29,890 nucleotides of DNA from Acephala macrosclerotiorum (GCA_014904845.1 MU119678.1:1-29890), one strand, 5' to 3'. Positions 1-14,400 are shown, counted from the first letter of the stretch. Translations and numbers: made by a program. Notes: a model not told the origin generated them from the sequence alone.

Positions 1-53
1 ATTTAATATAAAAAAAATTAAATCAAAAAAATTAAAGAATTGTTAAAAATATA
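1..53. other. AT-rich flank outside the outer inverted repeat
   Basis: These bases lie outside the point where similarity between the left outer arm and the right outer arm stops. They are A/T-rich, and I see no gene or signal. They are too short to say whether they resemble the flank beyond 23944. Confidence 0.5.
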
Positions 54-3000
54 AATAATTAAAAAAAAAAAAACGATTTAATTTAATATTAAAATTTGAT
101 TTATTTTCAATAAACGAAATAAATATAATTTTTTGAAAATAAAAATATTATAAATATTTTTATTGTTTTTTGAATTTGTTTTTTGTATCGAATAATATAC
201 GATATTCGTTTTTGAAATTTTTTTCGATTAAATTAAATAAATTTGATTATTAAAAATAGAGAAAATTTAATAAATCGATAAAATTAAAAGAATTTGATTA
301 TTAAAAAAAAAATTAAATAAATTGATTTTATTATTGATATTTGAATTAAATTTCGATTTTTAAATATAATTTTTTTTATTATTTAAAAAAATTAAAAATT
401 TTTTAATAAAAATTGTTTAATTAAAAAGCGTTTTAATTAAAATTAAAAAAAAAATTTATATTAAGAATTTAATTAATAATTTGCATAAAAATAATAAAAC
501 AATTTAATAATTACAAATCGAAAATATAATCGAAAAACGAAAAATTGTTGATTTTGTATTATTAAATAAACGATTAATATTTTTAAAAAAAATAAAAAAT
601 TATTATAAAATAAAAAAATAATTTAATTTAAATAAATTTGATTTTAAACGATTAAAAATAAATAATAATAAATCAATTAATTTTATGTAATCAATAAATC
701 AATTTTTTGCTATTAATTGTTTTTTTTTTTGCAATTTAAATCGAATAAAAATATTGAAATTAGTAAATAAAATAAAATAACAAATTTTAATACGAATTTC
801 GATGTTAAAATAAAAATTAGTAATTTAATTAAATTTATAAAGTAATTTATAGATTATTGAAATTTGTATTCGTATTTATTTTTTAAAATAATTTTATTTT
901 AAAAAATAATATATTAATTATAAAATAATATAATTAAAAATAAAAATAATACGTATATTTAATCGTTTTCAATTAAAAATTAAAATTGAAATTAATTTTT
1001 TTTAAATAATTTAATCGAATTATTTAAATAAATTATTTATTTTTAATAGATATAATTTAATAAATGTTTAATCGATTTCGTTTTTTAAATTTTTTTATAA
1101 ATTTATTAATTATATATTTTTTTTATTATTATTTTATAATTGTTTAATTATTTATTTTTTGTTTTAATATTTAAAATAATTTTTAAAATAAATAAAATAA
1201 TTTATAATTTTATTTTTAAATTTAATAATATATATTTATATTAATTTTATTTTATTATATATAAAAATAACGAAAAATCGATTATTATTGAATTTTTTAA
1301 CGAAAATTAAATTGATTATATTAAAATAAATTAATTTTATTAAATGTTTTTTTAATTTAATAAAATAATTATATAATTTTTATTTTTATTTTCATATAAT
1401 ATATATATTGTAAATATATAATTCGTTTTTAAATTTTATCGTAAAATCAATTAAAATTTTATTAAGTTTTTAAATATTAAAATAATTTATATAATTATAT
1501 TAAATAAATTTATTTTGAACGATTATATAAATTTCGAATAATTTGAACAAATAAAAATTTCGTTTAATTAAAATTTTAATTATTAAAATAATAATTATTG
1601 TAAAATAATGTGAAAAAAATTATTTGATTTAATTAAAAAATTAAAAATTATTTTATATAATAATATTAATTTTGTATTTATTGATTATTTATAAAATTAA
1701 ATTTTCGTAGAATTATAAATAGAATTTTTTATTTTTAAAAAATTGAAAAATCGAAATAAAATTATATAATTCTATAAACGAATATTATTTAACGTTAATA
1801 AAAATAAATATTACTAATTTATTATTTGAATTTGAAATTGAAATAAAAATGTTTTCAATATTTTTAAATTTAATTTAATTTTTTATATTTTCATATAATT
1901 CGAAATTATTAAATTGAAAATTAATAAATTAAAATCGATTTATAATAATGTAATTAATATTAATAATTTAATTATTTTTAAAAATTTTAATAAAAATAAA
2001 AAAAATTATAAAAAAAAAAAAAAGAATAAAAAAAAAAAAAACGAATATAAAAATCGATTTATTATTAATAATTAAAAATTGAAAATTATAAATTATAATT
2101 ATAATTATATTAATAGATTTTACGAATAAAATAAAGAATAATATAAATTTGATCGAGAATTTTAATTTTTTCGAAAATAAATTTTCGATATTATTCGATT
2201 TTTGTTTATTATTATTTTATTTTTTTTTAATATTAAATTTTTTTTAAAATAAAAATATTTAATAAAATATTTAATTTTAATATAATATAATTTTTTATAA
2301 TAATTATAAAAGTTTTAAACGTTTAATAAACGATTATTAATTATAAAAATAATTTCGATTTTAATAATAAACGAATTTTATTATTATTTTTCGTTAAATA
2401 TTTTTTAAATTATTGTATTTTATTTAATCGTAAAATTATTAAATATTTAAATAAAATTGTAAATTTATTGAAATATTGTAATAAAAATTTCGTATATAAA
2501 TTTAAATTTTTAAAAAAATTGTAAAATTAATTAAATAAATATAAAAATTATTATTTTATAAAAAAAACTTAATTTATTATTAATTTAAAAAATTTAATTC
2601 GAAAAATCAATAATATTTTTATATTCGATTAAAATAAAAACGTAAAAACGTATAATAAAATTAATTAATTTTTTCGTTTTAATAAATTGTTTTACATAAA
2701 AAATATTTAATATTCGACAAATTTAATTAAAATTTTTTTTTTTAATTATTGTATTTATATTGATTTTTAATAATAAAATAATTTTAATATTATTATTTTT
2801 TTTTAAATAAATTTTTTTTTATTATATATTATTTTAAATAAAAATTATTTATTATATTTCGTTTTGTAAATAAATTTTTTTATATTAATTATATTGTTTT
2901 TAAATTTAAATTTCGTGATAAAATACGATTTAAATAATTATTATATAGTGTAATTAAAATTATTTATAGTAAGAAATTCGTTAATTTTGCGATAAAAATT

Positions 3001-4874
3001 GAATTAATTTTTTTCGTTTTTAAAAATTAAAATAAAATTAAAAAAAAAAAGTTTTTTACGAATATTTTAATTTTTTTAATTATTATTTAAAATCGAATAT
3101 AATAATATGAATTGCGTGTATCGATAAACGAGATTTTGATTTAAAGAATAAAATATAGTATTAAATTTTTTTTTTAAAATTTATTATAAATATAAAATAA
3201 AAATATTAATAAAATTTTTTGAATTATTTGAAAGTAAATTTTAAATCGATTTATAATTAATTGAGTTCGCTTTTTTGTTAGTAGTAATAGATTCTATAAA
3301 AAGAAAAATAAATTTAAAATTAAAAAAAATTCGATTAACGAATAATTGAAAATTATAAATAATTATTTCGATATTTAAAAATAATTTATATATCGTGAAA
3401 TTGAAAATATTTATAGAATTTGAAAAAAAAAAAAAGTTTTTTTTATAAATCGATATTTATAAACGAAAGAATATTATTATTATTATTTGTAATCAATATT
3501 AAATTATAAAATTTTATTAAAAATATTAATAAAAATATTAATAAAAATATTAAACGTATTTTAAATAGTATTTTCGAGATAATAAAATTATTAATTGAAA
3601 TCTTATTAAATAAAACGATATTGAAATTGCGATTATTTGAATTAAAAAAATTTCTTTTTTATAAAAAATATAATTAAAAAACATAATACGTAGTATTTTA
3701 TCGATTTTATATTTTTTTTATTTATTATTTATTTCGTTTTTTTTATTTAATTTGTTTAATACGTTTAATTCGTTTAAATTTTTAATATTTATTTTAATTT
3801 AAATTAAAATTCGTTTACGATCGTTTTTAACGTTTTATATTGTACGTAAAAAAAAATATTTAATTATTATAATAATATTTATAAAAATATTTTCGATTAA
3901 TATAATCGAATATTATTATTAAAATTTAAAAAGTTTTTTTAGTTAATAAAAAAACGTAATAAAAAATAAATAAAAATAAAAAAAAATTTGTTTAAAATTT
4001 AAATAATAATATTTTTTTTATTAAAAAATATTTTAAAATAAAAATAAAAAAAATTTAATTTAAAATTCGATTAAATTATTTGATTAATAAAAAGATTTTT
4101 TTTGTAGAATAAAATTAAAATAATTTAAATTGAAACGTGTTTACAATTTGTTTCAATTTTAAAAAATTTATTAATATTAAATTTTTTTTTTTGAATTTAA
4201 AATTCAATAAATATTTAAAAACGTTTTAAACTTAGAAAAAGAAAAAAAAATTTGTTTAAAAAAAAAAAGTTTATTTAACGATTAAAAAAATTTATATTCG
4301 TAAAATAAAAAAAATATTCGAATTATTTTAAAATACTAAAAACAACGTAAAATTTAAATTTAAAATATATAAAAAAAAGATTATAAATAGAATTATAATA
4401 AGAATATATATATTTCAAATTATTTCGAGAAATAGTTTTCGAATATTTAAAATTGTTTAAATTATTGAAATATTTTATATTTTTTTTAAATTTCTTAAAA
4501 ACAAAAAAATCTAAAAAATAATCGTTTTTTATTTGAATTTAATTAATTATATTTATAGTAAATAAATAAAATTTAATTAATTTGAATTTTATATAAAATC
4601 AATTGAAAAAAATTAATTGAAACAATCGAAAATTCGAAAAAAAAAAAATAAAAAAAAAAAAATAAAAATAAATAAATAATAAAAAATAAATAAAACTTCA
4701 AACTATAAAAAATAAGTAATTAGATAAATAATTCTCAAATAAATAAACAATCTCGTGCGAAATTCGAGTTTATAATTTATTAGAAAATATAAAATAAATA
4801 TTTTTTGTTGATAATATATAAAAAAACGAAACTTTTTTATATATAAAAAGAGTGAAAAAAGTCTTATTTTAACA
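54..4874 (+). repeat. Left arm of outer 4.8-kb inverted repeat (mutated dead element)
   Basis: The reverse complement of this stretch aligns almost end to end with 19032-23944. Anchors I matched by eye are: 57-300 with 23680-23940; 540-700 with 23255-23500; 840-900 with 23080-23130; 1260-1460 with 22270-22400; 1500-1600 with 22130-22240; 1700-1800 with 21930-22010; 2040-2090 with 21660-21700; 2620-2700 with 21080-21150; 2890-3150 with 20630-20890; 3650-3920 with 19880-20150; 4090-4460 with 19410-19800; and 4465-4874 with 19032-19430. Differences are mostly C/T and G/A. G greatly exceeds C, and C is nearly confined to CpG. No reading frame survives. A single-copy origin followed by inverted duplication, or two insertions of one transposon family, would both fit. 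The family is not recognisable. The inner end, near 4874, carries a TATA-like run and is shared with two other copies. Confidence 0.88.
4680..4874 (-). repeat. Terminal segment of outer repeat, copy 1 of 3
   Basis: This is the inner end of the left outer arm, given separately because the same segment recurs at 17989-18215 and 19032-19240. Read on the minus strand it starts near 4874 and passes a TATATATAAAA-like run (about 4830-4850). It then reaches a conserved block around 4750-4770 with the core CTCGAATTTCGCACGAGA. A T-rich stretch follows (about 4630-4690 on the plus strand). All three copies start at the same point. That fits a true transposon terminus, either an LTR-like 5' end with a TATA box or, read the other way, the common 3' end of LINE copies. 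Confidence 0.75.
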
Positions 4875-7800
4875 ATTTAAAAATACGAGATATTAATTTT
4901 AATAATAAATCGACGAATAAAACGAAATTTTTTTTTTCGATAATTAAATAAATAAAATAAATATATTGAAAATACGTAATCGATAATATTTTCAATAATA
5001 AATCTTTATATAAAATTATCGAATAATATAAATTATTTTCAAATCTCAAAATATTATTACTAAAAATACACGATAAAATTATTAAAAATACGATAAAAAA
5101 AATAGAAATTTTAAAATTAGAAATTTTCAATCGTTTTAACGCGAAAAATAATTTAAAATAAAATTGATTATAAAATTAAAATAAATTGAAATATTTCTCG
5201 TAAAATTTTACGATTTTTTTAAAAAAAAAATAAAAAAAAATATAATTAGAGTTTTTAATATATCGTTAAATACGAATTAAATTATTATTAAATTTTTTAA
5301 AATATATTAAAAATATATTAAAAAATATATTTATAAATTATATAATTAGTATTTTTAATAGAATTATTTTTTTTAATTTTAGAGATTCGTAGAAATAATT
5401 ATATTATTTAAAATTAAAAAAAAATATTTTAATTTGTTTTTAGCGATTTATTGCTTTTTTTTATACGTTTTTAAAAAATTTAAAAAAAATTATTATACGT
5501 TGTTTCGTATAAATAATTTTTATTAATAATATATTCAATTTATAATACGATAAAATATTTTTAAAGAAATTTATAATAAATTTAATAGTAATTTTTATTT
5601 ACAATATAAAAATTGTTTTTGTAATCGAATATTAAATTAAAATAATTATAATAAATATTTAAAGAGTTTTTAATATTTTTTTAAAGTATATAATAGAATA
5701 AAGTTTTTTATTATTTTTATTTAAATTAATAGATTTTTTTTTTAAAAAAAAAAATTTGAATAAAATTAAAAAAATTTATTATATTTAATTATTTGATCGA
5801 ATGTAATATTTTATAAAAGTTTTTATTATTTTTAATATTATATATATTGTATTTAATAAAAAATTTATAATAAAATACGATTTTTTATTTCGATTATATA
5901 AATAATATTTATTTATATTGAATCTCGAATTTATTTAATATTAATATTAATTTATTTATAGTAAATATTTAAAGTATTTTTATATAAAAAATCGAAAATA
6001 AAAAAATTTTCGTTTTAAAAAAACTAAAAAATCGAATAATTATTTTTCGTTTTATATAATTAACGAAAAATTTATAATACAATTAATTACTATAGTTTTT
6101 TAAAAAAAAATTTAATTCGTTTTTAAATAATTAAAAATTTAATTCGATAAAAAATTCAATTTTAAAAAATACGTTATTAAACGCGTAATAAAAATTAAAA
6201 AAATTTCGTTTTGTATTCGAGATTTGATTTAAATAATAAATAATTTATTAATTTTATTACTACAAAAAGTAATTACGATTTATATTCTATTTTCGATATT
6301 ATACGATATAAAAATATAATATATTAAACGAAAAAAATTAATTTGATTTTAACGATAAAATAAAATAAAATTAATTAATATTAAAATCGATAAATATATC
6401 GATTTAATAAATAATACACTAATTATTTCAATAAAAAAAAAAATACTCTCGATATAAAAAACGATATTAACGATTATTTTCTTTAAAAACGTAAATTTAT
6501 TATTTATTATAGTAATTTTAAAAAAAAACGAAACTTCGTTTTATTACGCGCTTTAAAACGATTAATAATTAATATTCGCTAGTAAAACGCATTTTTTCTC
6601 TTATAATTATTAGAAAAAGAAAAACAAATATATAATAACAAATTAAAATTAAAATTTAACGATTAAATTTTTTTTATTAATCATTTTTCGTTTTTAATTC
6701 ATTTAATTATATATTTTTTTCGAAAAATAAATCGAATTCTATTAATAAAATATTTAAAAAAATCGCTTTAAAAACTTTTAAAAATAATAAATAATACTTT
6801 TATTTATTAATATATATTTTTTTAAACGATTTAAAATAATACATTGAAAAAAATAAATACATAAACTACGATTATATAATTTATTAAAATAAAATATAAA
6901 TAATTACGAATTATAATTCGATTAATAATTTTTTTTATATATTCAATGTAAAAATAATTAAAATCTAAAAAAGTTTATAATATATAATCAATTTTTTCTT
7001 AGAAATTAATTAATATCGAATTTAATTATATATAAATAATATGTTAATTATTTAATATGTAAATAATAATATATTTTTTTTAATAGATTTTTTTAAATAT
7101 ATAAAACGTAATAAAAATATATAATATTAAAATTCAATAAATTTTAAAATATATAGAAATTGAAAATAATAAAATCGTCGATAAATTTACAAATTATAAA
7201 ACTATAAAACTAAATTAAAATATTAATCTAATTTTAAAATTTATAATTACAAGTATTTATTCGATTCCAAAAAAAATAAAAAACTAAATTTAATTTTTTT
7301 AATAAATCGAAAAATTTATCAATTTTTTAATATAATACAAAAATTAAAAAATACTTTATATTATTAAATTTTTATTGAAATTTAATTTCTCGCGAATTAC
7401 ATTATAACGATTTTTAGTATTACGTTTTATTTACGAAGATTTCATATAATATTATACGAAATTCAAATACAAAAATATTAAATTCGTTTGTTTTTACAAA
7501 TACTATAAAATTTTAAACTATTTAATCTATTATTTTAAAATAATATATTGATTTCATTTTTAATTTATTTATTTTAAAAATAGAAAATATAATATATTTT
7601 CGCGTTTTTAATAAAATACTAAAAAACTTTAAAAAAAACTATTTGAAATTACGAAATTTTATTTTAAAATTTGTATTTAATAAAAATATAATATATTAAT
7701 ACGTGTAAAAAAAATATTAAAAAGTAAAATATTTTTTTGAAAAAAATATTTTTTAAAATTAAAATTAAAAACGTTTAATAATTTTAAGTTTTACTTTAAA

Positions 7801-8145
7801 TATATTACTATTTTTTCTTTTTTTTCTAGTTTTAAAATTTTAATACTCGATTATTATAAAATAATTTCGATTTTATTAATTTATACGATTTTATTTTATT
7901 TTACGTTTTTTGAATACAATTTTTAGTTTACAATTATTTAATCTTTTAAAATTTATTTTAATCGACGAAAAAAAACTTCTATTATTAAATCAATTTTAAG
8001 CGAAGCGTATATATATGAAATATTTTCTAATCAAATTGTACTTTGTATATAATTCTTTAGTTTAATACGTTTTTATATTTTTCGAAAAATTATAAAATAA
8101 TAAATTTTATTTGATTTTCATCGAACGTAAAATTAATAATAATAC

Positions 8146-8160
<15 letters not shown>
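4875..8160 (+). repeat. Left arm of inner 3.3-kb inverted repeat
   Basis: The reverse complement matches 11422-14767. Anchors are: 4875-5117 with 14520-14767; 6542-6642 with 12980-13080 (101 bp, 9 differences, all transitions); 7381-7470 with 12138-12227 (90 bp, 12 differences, all transitions); and 7985-8160 with 11422-11605. Paired coordinates sum to about 19590-19640 throughout, so few indels have accumulated. This arm has more C than G outside CpG, the opposite of its partner, as expected for an inverted copy that shares most of its mutations. The outer end abuts the outer repeat at 4874/4875. The inner end falls in an AAT/ATT microsatellite. An end in a simple-repeat tail is typical of non-LTR retrotransposons, but no reverse transcriptase motif can be read, so the family remains unknown. 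Confidence 0.87.

Positions 8161-8197
<37 letters not shown>
8133..8197. repeat. AAT/ATT microsatellite at inner end of the inner repeat
   Basis: AAT units (about 8133-8158) switch to ATT units (about 8157-8197), making a self-complementary simple repeat. The matching array on the other arm (11422-11453) is shorter, so the length has changed since the two copies formed. Similarity between the arms ends inside this array, so it marks the junction of the repeat with the central spacer. Confidence 0.92.
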
Positions 8198-8199
<2 letters not shown>

Positions 8200-8793
8200 A
8201 ACGTCGAATCGTATTTTTTCGAAAGAATTTCATCGAATTTAATATCTTCAATATTATTTAATTAAATCGATTAAATAATAATTTTTTTATATAATATATA
8301 AATATTTAATTAATCGAAAAACGTTTATTTAAAATAATTATATTAATTATAATTATTAAAAAACGAAATCCTATTTTGAATTTGTTATTTATTAAATTAA
8401 ATTTAATATAATTAATTATAACTTTTCCATTTTTTAATTCTCGTAGAATTTATATTATTCAATATGAAAACGTAAAAACTAATTATATTTAAATAAACTA
8501 AAAACTTTAATTTTTATAGAGTAATAAAAGTATTTATTTTATATAATTAAAATTTTAAATTTTAAAGATTTAACTTTTTTTCTTTCTATATTTACAATTA
8601 TTACAATATTAATAATTATTTTATAGTATTATAAAATTATTATATTTTATGAATATTATTAACGCATTATACGTATTAATTGAACTAATGATTTTAATTT
8701 AGAATATTAAATAATATTAATTTCTAAGAGTATAAAATTTAAAAAAAAATAAAAAAGTATTTTTGTAGTACTTATTTAAAAATTAAAATCGTT

Positions 8794-8818
8794 CTCGAAA
8801 AACGGAATTGTTTTCGAG
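8794..8818. other. Short imperfect hairpin
   Basis: CTCGAAAA at 8794-8801 is the reverse complement of TTTTCGAG at 8811-8818, around a loop that includes CGGAATTG. A second short palindrome (CGAAAT...ATTTCG) follows at about 8823-8838. In AT-rich DNA with retained TCGA motifs, chance palindromes are common, and the T run needed for an intrinsic terminator is missing. No function is assigned. Confidence 0.35.
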
Positions 8819-9234
8819 ATTTCGAAATTAAAATTTCGATAATGAAATCGTTAAAATTTATAGAATTATTATCGCAATTTCGATACTATAAAACTTTATT
8901 ATATGCGAACGTTAAAATATAATTAAAATATAAATTTTTCGTTTAATAATATATTTAAAATTACTAATTATATAAAAAATTATTTAAAAAAAATAGTAAT
9001 AAAAAATAAAAAATATATTTATATTATAAATACGTTTTAATATAATATACAAATTAATTCGATAAATTTTTTTATATAATTTAATCGTAATTTATTAATT
9101 TAAAGTACTTTTTTTATACTAATTACAATTTTAAAAAAATTGAATTTGTTTTTAAGTAAAAATTTAATAAGATTATTAATAAATTATTCGTTTAAAAATA
9201 TAAATTGAAATTCGATTTATTTAAATATTATTAT

Positions 9235-9257
9235 TATATATATATATATATATATAT
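9235..9257. repeat. TA dinucleotide microsatellite
   Basis: This is an uninterrupted run of alternating T and A inside the central spacer. It is the longest clean TA run I noticed. No function is implied. Confidence 0.85.
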
Positions 9258-11421
9258 TTCGAATATTAATATATTTTATTTAAGTAAACGTAAAATTAAT
9301 TATTTTTTATAAAAATAATAGTTTTTTAATTATTATAATAAATGATAATATTTATTTATTTTTAATAAAGTATTTTTACTAAGAATTTGTTTAATTATAT
9401 CGTTTTCTTAGTAATTTAAATTTCGATTATAAGTTTAAATTCGTAAAACGAGAAAACAATTATAATTTATTTTTTAAAAAACTAATTAATAATATTATTT
9501 TCGACGTTAAAAACGAAATTATCGATTAATCGTCGAATTTTTTTATTATCGATTTAATTTGCGTTTAAATAATTTATTAATAATTAAAAATTATTATAAA
9601 AAAAGAATTTATAATTTAAAATTAATTAAAAGTATTAAAAAAAAATATAATCGTAAAAATATATTTTATTATCGAGTTCAAAATAAAGCGATTAATAATA
9701 AATATAATAAACGAAATATTAAAACGTGATTTAAATATAATATATATTAAAAATTCAATAAATCGCTAATATTTTTTAATTTTAAAAAATGTAATTATAT
9801 AGTTTTTAAATATTAAAATAAAATAATTAGATTTTATATTTATTAAAGTAATTAATAATTTATATTTTTTTATTTTAAAGTCTTCAAATATTTTTATTAA
9901 ATACGATTTTAATTTTATTGTATAAAAATACAATTTTAATATTTATTTAATTAATTTTTTAATTTAAAATAATTATTGTTACAAAAATCAATTTATATTT
10001 TATTAATTTAATATTTATAATAAAAATCACGATAAAATCGATTTTTATTATTATTAATTACTAGGAATAATTTATTAAACTTTATAGCGAATAATTTAAT
10101 TATTTAAATCGCGCTTATATTTATAAATTTATTTATCGAATAATATTCGCTAATTTATCGATCGTTTAATTAAAGTTTAAATTTTTTTTTTTTTTATTAT
10201 TTTTATTTATTTATCGATATTTGAATTTATTATAATTTTTTTATAATATCGAAATTCGAATAATTTAAAAAAAATTATTTCGAAAAAAAAAAAACTTTAA
10301 TTATAAAATAAAAAAAATTTATTAAATTTAATATTATTTCTAATTTTTAAATTTTTATACGAGATTTTAAATTAAAGTTTTAAAAAAAATTAGTATATTT
10401 AAAACTAAAAAAGATTTCATAATAATTTAATAATAAATTATTTTTATTTTTATATAAATCGAAATTCGTATATTTTTAATCGAATAATATTTAATATTAT
10501 AATTAAATCGCTATTATTATTTAAAATTTCTCGAGTTAATAAACGTTTTTTTAAAACGTTAAAAATAATAAAAATAAAACGTTTTATATTAATAGTAAAC
10601 AGTAGTTTTAAAAAATGTAAAATTATATTAAAATAAATTTAAAAAATAAATTCGAAATTTTTTAATTTTACGAAAAATAAAAAGTTTTTTTATAATATAA
10701 ATAGTATATATTCGACAAATATAATTATCGTTTATAAATAAATATTCGATAAATGTAATTTTTTTTATATTTAATAAATATTTTTTTTTTAATTTAATTT
10801 TTTCGAGATTTTATTTTATATAGTTTATTATTACAAAATTATATTTAAAAACTAATAATACGTAAATAATTAATAAAAAATTTATAGAGATTTATTATTT
10901 CGAAAAAAATTATATTAATTATATTATTAAATCGTTATATATAAAAATAAATTATAATTTAAAATAATTTAAATTATTATTCGAATTAAATATTAAAATT
11001 TTTAATTATTATTTCGATGATTATTTATAACGTAATTCTAATGCGTTTTATTACGCTATTTATTTGTAAATTATATAAAACGATTAATTCGAAATAAATA
11101 TTTATTTTAGCGAAATAAAATTTTAAAAATTTTAAAAAAAATTTATTATTATTTATTTGAAAACGTATAATTCGATTATAATAAAAAACTTAAAAAAAAA
11201 TTTAAACTTATTAAATATATTAAATTTATTTTTTATAATATATTTTTCGATTTTTTTTTAATTTTACTATAATAAAAATAAATAAAATATTTAAATTCAT
11301 TTTTTATTATTTTGAAAAAATCGATTATATTTATATAAATTAATTCGTTAAAATATTATTTTAAATTAATATAATTTTTATAAAAAAAATTTTATTCGTT
11401 TTTTTAAATACGTTTTATAAT

Positions 11422-11422
11422 A

Positions 11423-11453
<31 letters not shown>
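11422..11453. repeat. AAT/ATT microsatellite at inner end of the right inner arm
   Basis: AAT units followed by ATT units mirror the longer array at 8133-8197 and mark the inner boundary of this arm. Confidence 0.88.
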
Positions 11454-14400
11454 ATTTTACGTTCGATAAAACGCAAACGAAGTTTACTATTTTGTGATTT
11501 TTTGAAGAATATAAAAACGTATTAAATTAAAGAATTATATACAAAGTATAATTTGATTAAAAAGTATTTTATGTATATATATTTCACTCAAAATTGATTT
11601 AGTAATAAAAACTTTTTTTCGTCGATTAAAATAGACTTTAAAAAATCGAATAATCGTAAATCAAAAATTGTATTTAAAAAGTGTAAAATAAAATAAAATC
11701 GTGTAAATTAATAAAATCGAAATTATTTTGCAATAATCGAGTATTAAAGTTTTAAAATCGATAAAAAAAAGAAAAAATAATAATATATTTAAAACAAAAT
11801 TCAAAAATATTAAACGCTTTTAATTTCAATTTTAGAAAATATTTTTCTAAGAAAATATTTCGCTTTTTAACGCTTTTTTTATACGTATTAATATATTATA
11901 TTTTTATTGAGTATAAATTTTGAAGTAGAATTTTGTGATTTTAAGTAATTTCTCGAAGTTTTTTAATATTTTATTAAAAGCGCGAAAATATATTATGTTT
12001 TTTGTTTTTAAAACGAACGAATTAAACGATTTAATTATTTTTGATTAAAAGCGAAATCGACGTATTGTTTTAAAGTAATAAATTAAATAATTCGAAATTT
12101 TACGATATTCGTAGAAATAAACGAGTTTAGCGTTTTCGTATTTAAATTTCGTATAATATTACATAAAGTTCTCGTAAATAGAACGTAATACTAAAAATCG
12201 TTATAGTATAATTCGTAAGAAATCAAATTTTAATAATAGTTTAATAATATAAAATATTTTTTAATTTTTATATTATATTAAAAATTTAACGAATTTTTCG
12301 ATTTATTAAAAAAAATATTTATTTCTCATTTTTTTTTACAATTAAATAAATATTTGTAATCGTAAATTTTAAAATTAAATCAATATCTCAATTTAATTTT
12401 ATAGTTTTATAATTTGTAGATTTATTAACGATTTTATTATTTTCGATTTTTATATATTTTAAAATTTATCGAATTTCAATATTATATGTTTTTATTATAT
12501 TTTATATATTTAAAAAAATCTATTAAAAAGAAATAAATACATTATTATATATATATCAAATAATTAACGTATTATTTATATATAATTAAAATCGATATTA
12601 ATTAATTTTTTTAAAAAAAAAATAATTATATATTATAAACTTTTTTAAATTTTAATTTTTTTACGTTAAATATATAAAAAAAATTATTAATCGAATTATA
12701 ATTCGTAATTATTTGTATTTAATTTTAATAAATCGTATAATTATAATTTATATATATATATTTTTTTTTAATATATTACTTTAAATCGTTTAAAATAATA
12801 ATAATATTAATAAATAAAAATTTTATTTATTATTTTTTAAAAAATTTTAAAATTTTTTTTTTTAATATTTTTTTAATAAAATTTAATTTGTTTTTTTTTT
12901 AGAAAAAAATGTAATTAAACGAATTAAAAACGAAAAATAATCAATAAAAAAGTTTTTAATTATTAAATTTTGATTTTAGTTTGTTATTATATACTTGTTT
13001 TTCTTTTTCTAATAATTATAAAAAAAAGAATACGTTTTATTAGTAAGTATTAATTATTAATCGTTTTAAAGCGCGTAATAAAACGAAATTTCGCTTTTTT
13101 TAAAATTATTATAATAAATAATAAATTTACGTTTTTAAAAAAATAATTATTAATATTGTTTTTTATATTAAAAATATTTTTTATTGAAATAATTAATATA
13201 TTATTTACCAAATCGATATATTAATCGATTTTAATATTAATATTTTTTTTATTATTAAAATTAAATTAATTTTTTTCGTTTAATATATTATATTTTTATA
13301 TTATATAATATTAAAAATAAAATACAAATTGTAATTATTTTTTTATAATAATAAAATTAGTAAATTATTTATTATTCGAATTAAATTTCGAATATAAAAC
13401 GAGATTTTTTTAGTTTTTATTATACATTTAATAATATATTTTTTAAAATTAAATTTTTTATTAAATCAAAATTTTAATTATTTAAAAATAAATTGATTTT
13501 TTTTGAAAAATTGTAATAATTGATTATATTATAAATTTTTTATTAATTATATAAAACGAAAAATAATTATTCGATTTTTTAATAAAATAAAATATTTTTA
13601 ATTTTTTTGAAATAAAAATTTTTTTATTTTCGATTTTTTATGTAAAAATATTTCGAATATTTATTATAAGTAAATTAATATTAATATCGAGTAAATTCGA
13701 GATTCGATATAAATAAATATTATTTGTATAATTAAAATGAAAAATTGTATTTTATTGTAAGAGTTTTATTAAATATAATATATATAATAGTAAAAATAGT
13801 AAAAACTTTTGTAAAATATTGTATTTAATTAAATAATTAAATATAGTAACTTTTTTTAATTTTATTTTAATTTTTTTTTAAAGAAAAAAAAATCGATTAA
13901 TTTAAATAAAAATAATAAAAAACTTTGTTTTATTATACGTTTTAAAAGTTTTTTTTTTAAAAAAGTATTGAAAAATTTTTAAAAATTTATTGTAATTATT
14001 GTAATTTAATATTCGATTATAAAAACAGTTTTTATATTATAAATAAAAATCGTTATTAGATTTATTATAATTTTTTTTGAAAGTATTTCATCGTATTATA
14101 AATTGAGTATATTGTTAATAAAAACTATTTATATGAAACAATATATAATAATCTTTTTAAATTTTTAAAAATGTATAAAAAAAACGATAAATTGTTAAAA
14201 GCGAATTAAAAAAAAAAAAAAATTTTTTTCGATTTTAAATAATATAATTATTTTTATGAGTTTTTAAAATTGAGAAAAATAATTCTATTAAAAATATTAA
14301 TTGTATAATTTGTAGATATAATTTTTAATATATTTTTAATATATTTTAAAAAATCTAATAATAATTCGATTTGTATTTAACGATATATTAAAGATTTCAA

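Larger units (their letters stand above)
8198..11421. other. Central spacer of the inner inverted repeat, no gene
   Basis: This is 3.2 kb of AT-rich sequence between the two inner arms. There is no open frame of note on either strand, and I found no match to the arms. Base use is less strand-biased than in the arms: G and C both persist, for example in 9361-9560 and 10060-10160. It contains a TA microsatellite near 9235 and a CpG-containing hairpin near 8794. It may be an older element or former unique DNA mutated by spreading from the flanking repeats. I cannot tell which. Confidence 0.55.

Noticed and set aside
4864..5130. 88-codon open frame on the minus strand
   Set aside because: It crosses the boundary between two repeats, is nearly all Ile/Leu/Phe/Lys/Tyr, and its counterpart in the other inner arm is not open. 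It is a chance frame in AT-rich DNA.
8794..8838. Hairpin considered as an intrinsic terminator or small RNA
   Set aside because: There is no T run after the stem, no adjacent gene, and TCGA-containing palindromes are frequent by chance here.
10986..11070. A frame reading FDDYL then, after a stop, RNSNAFYYAIYL, reminiscent of a polymerase aspartate pair
   Set aside because: The match is too short, the order of motifs does not fit retroelement reverse transcriptases, and stops flank it. No family can be assigned.
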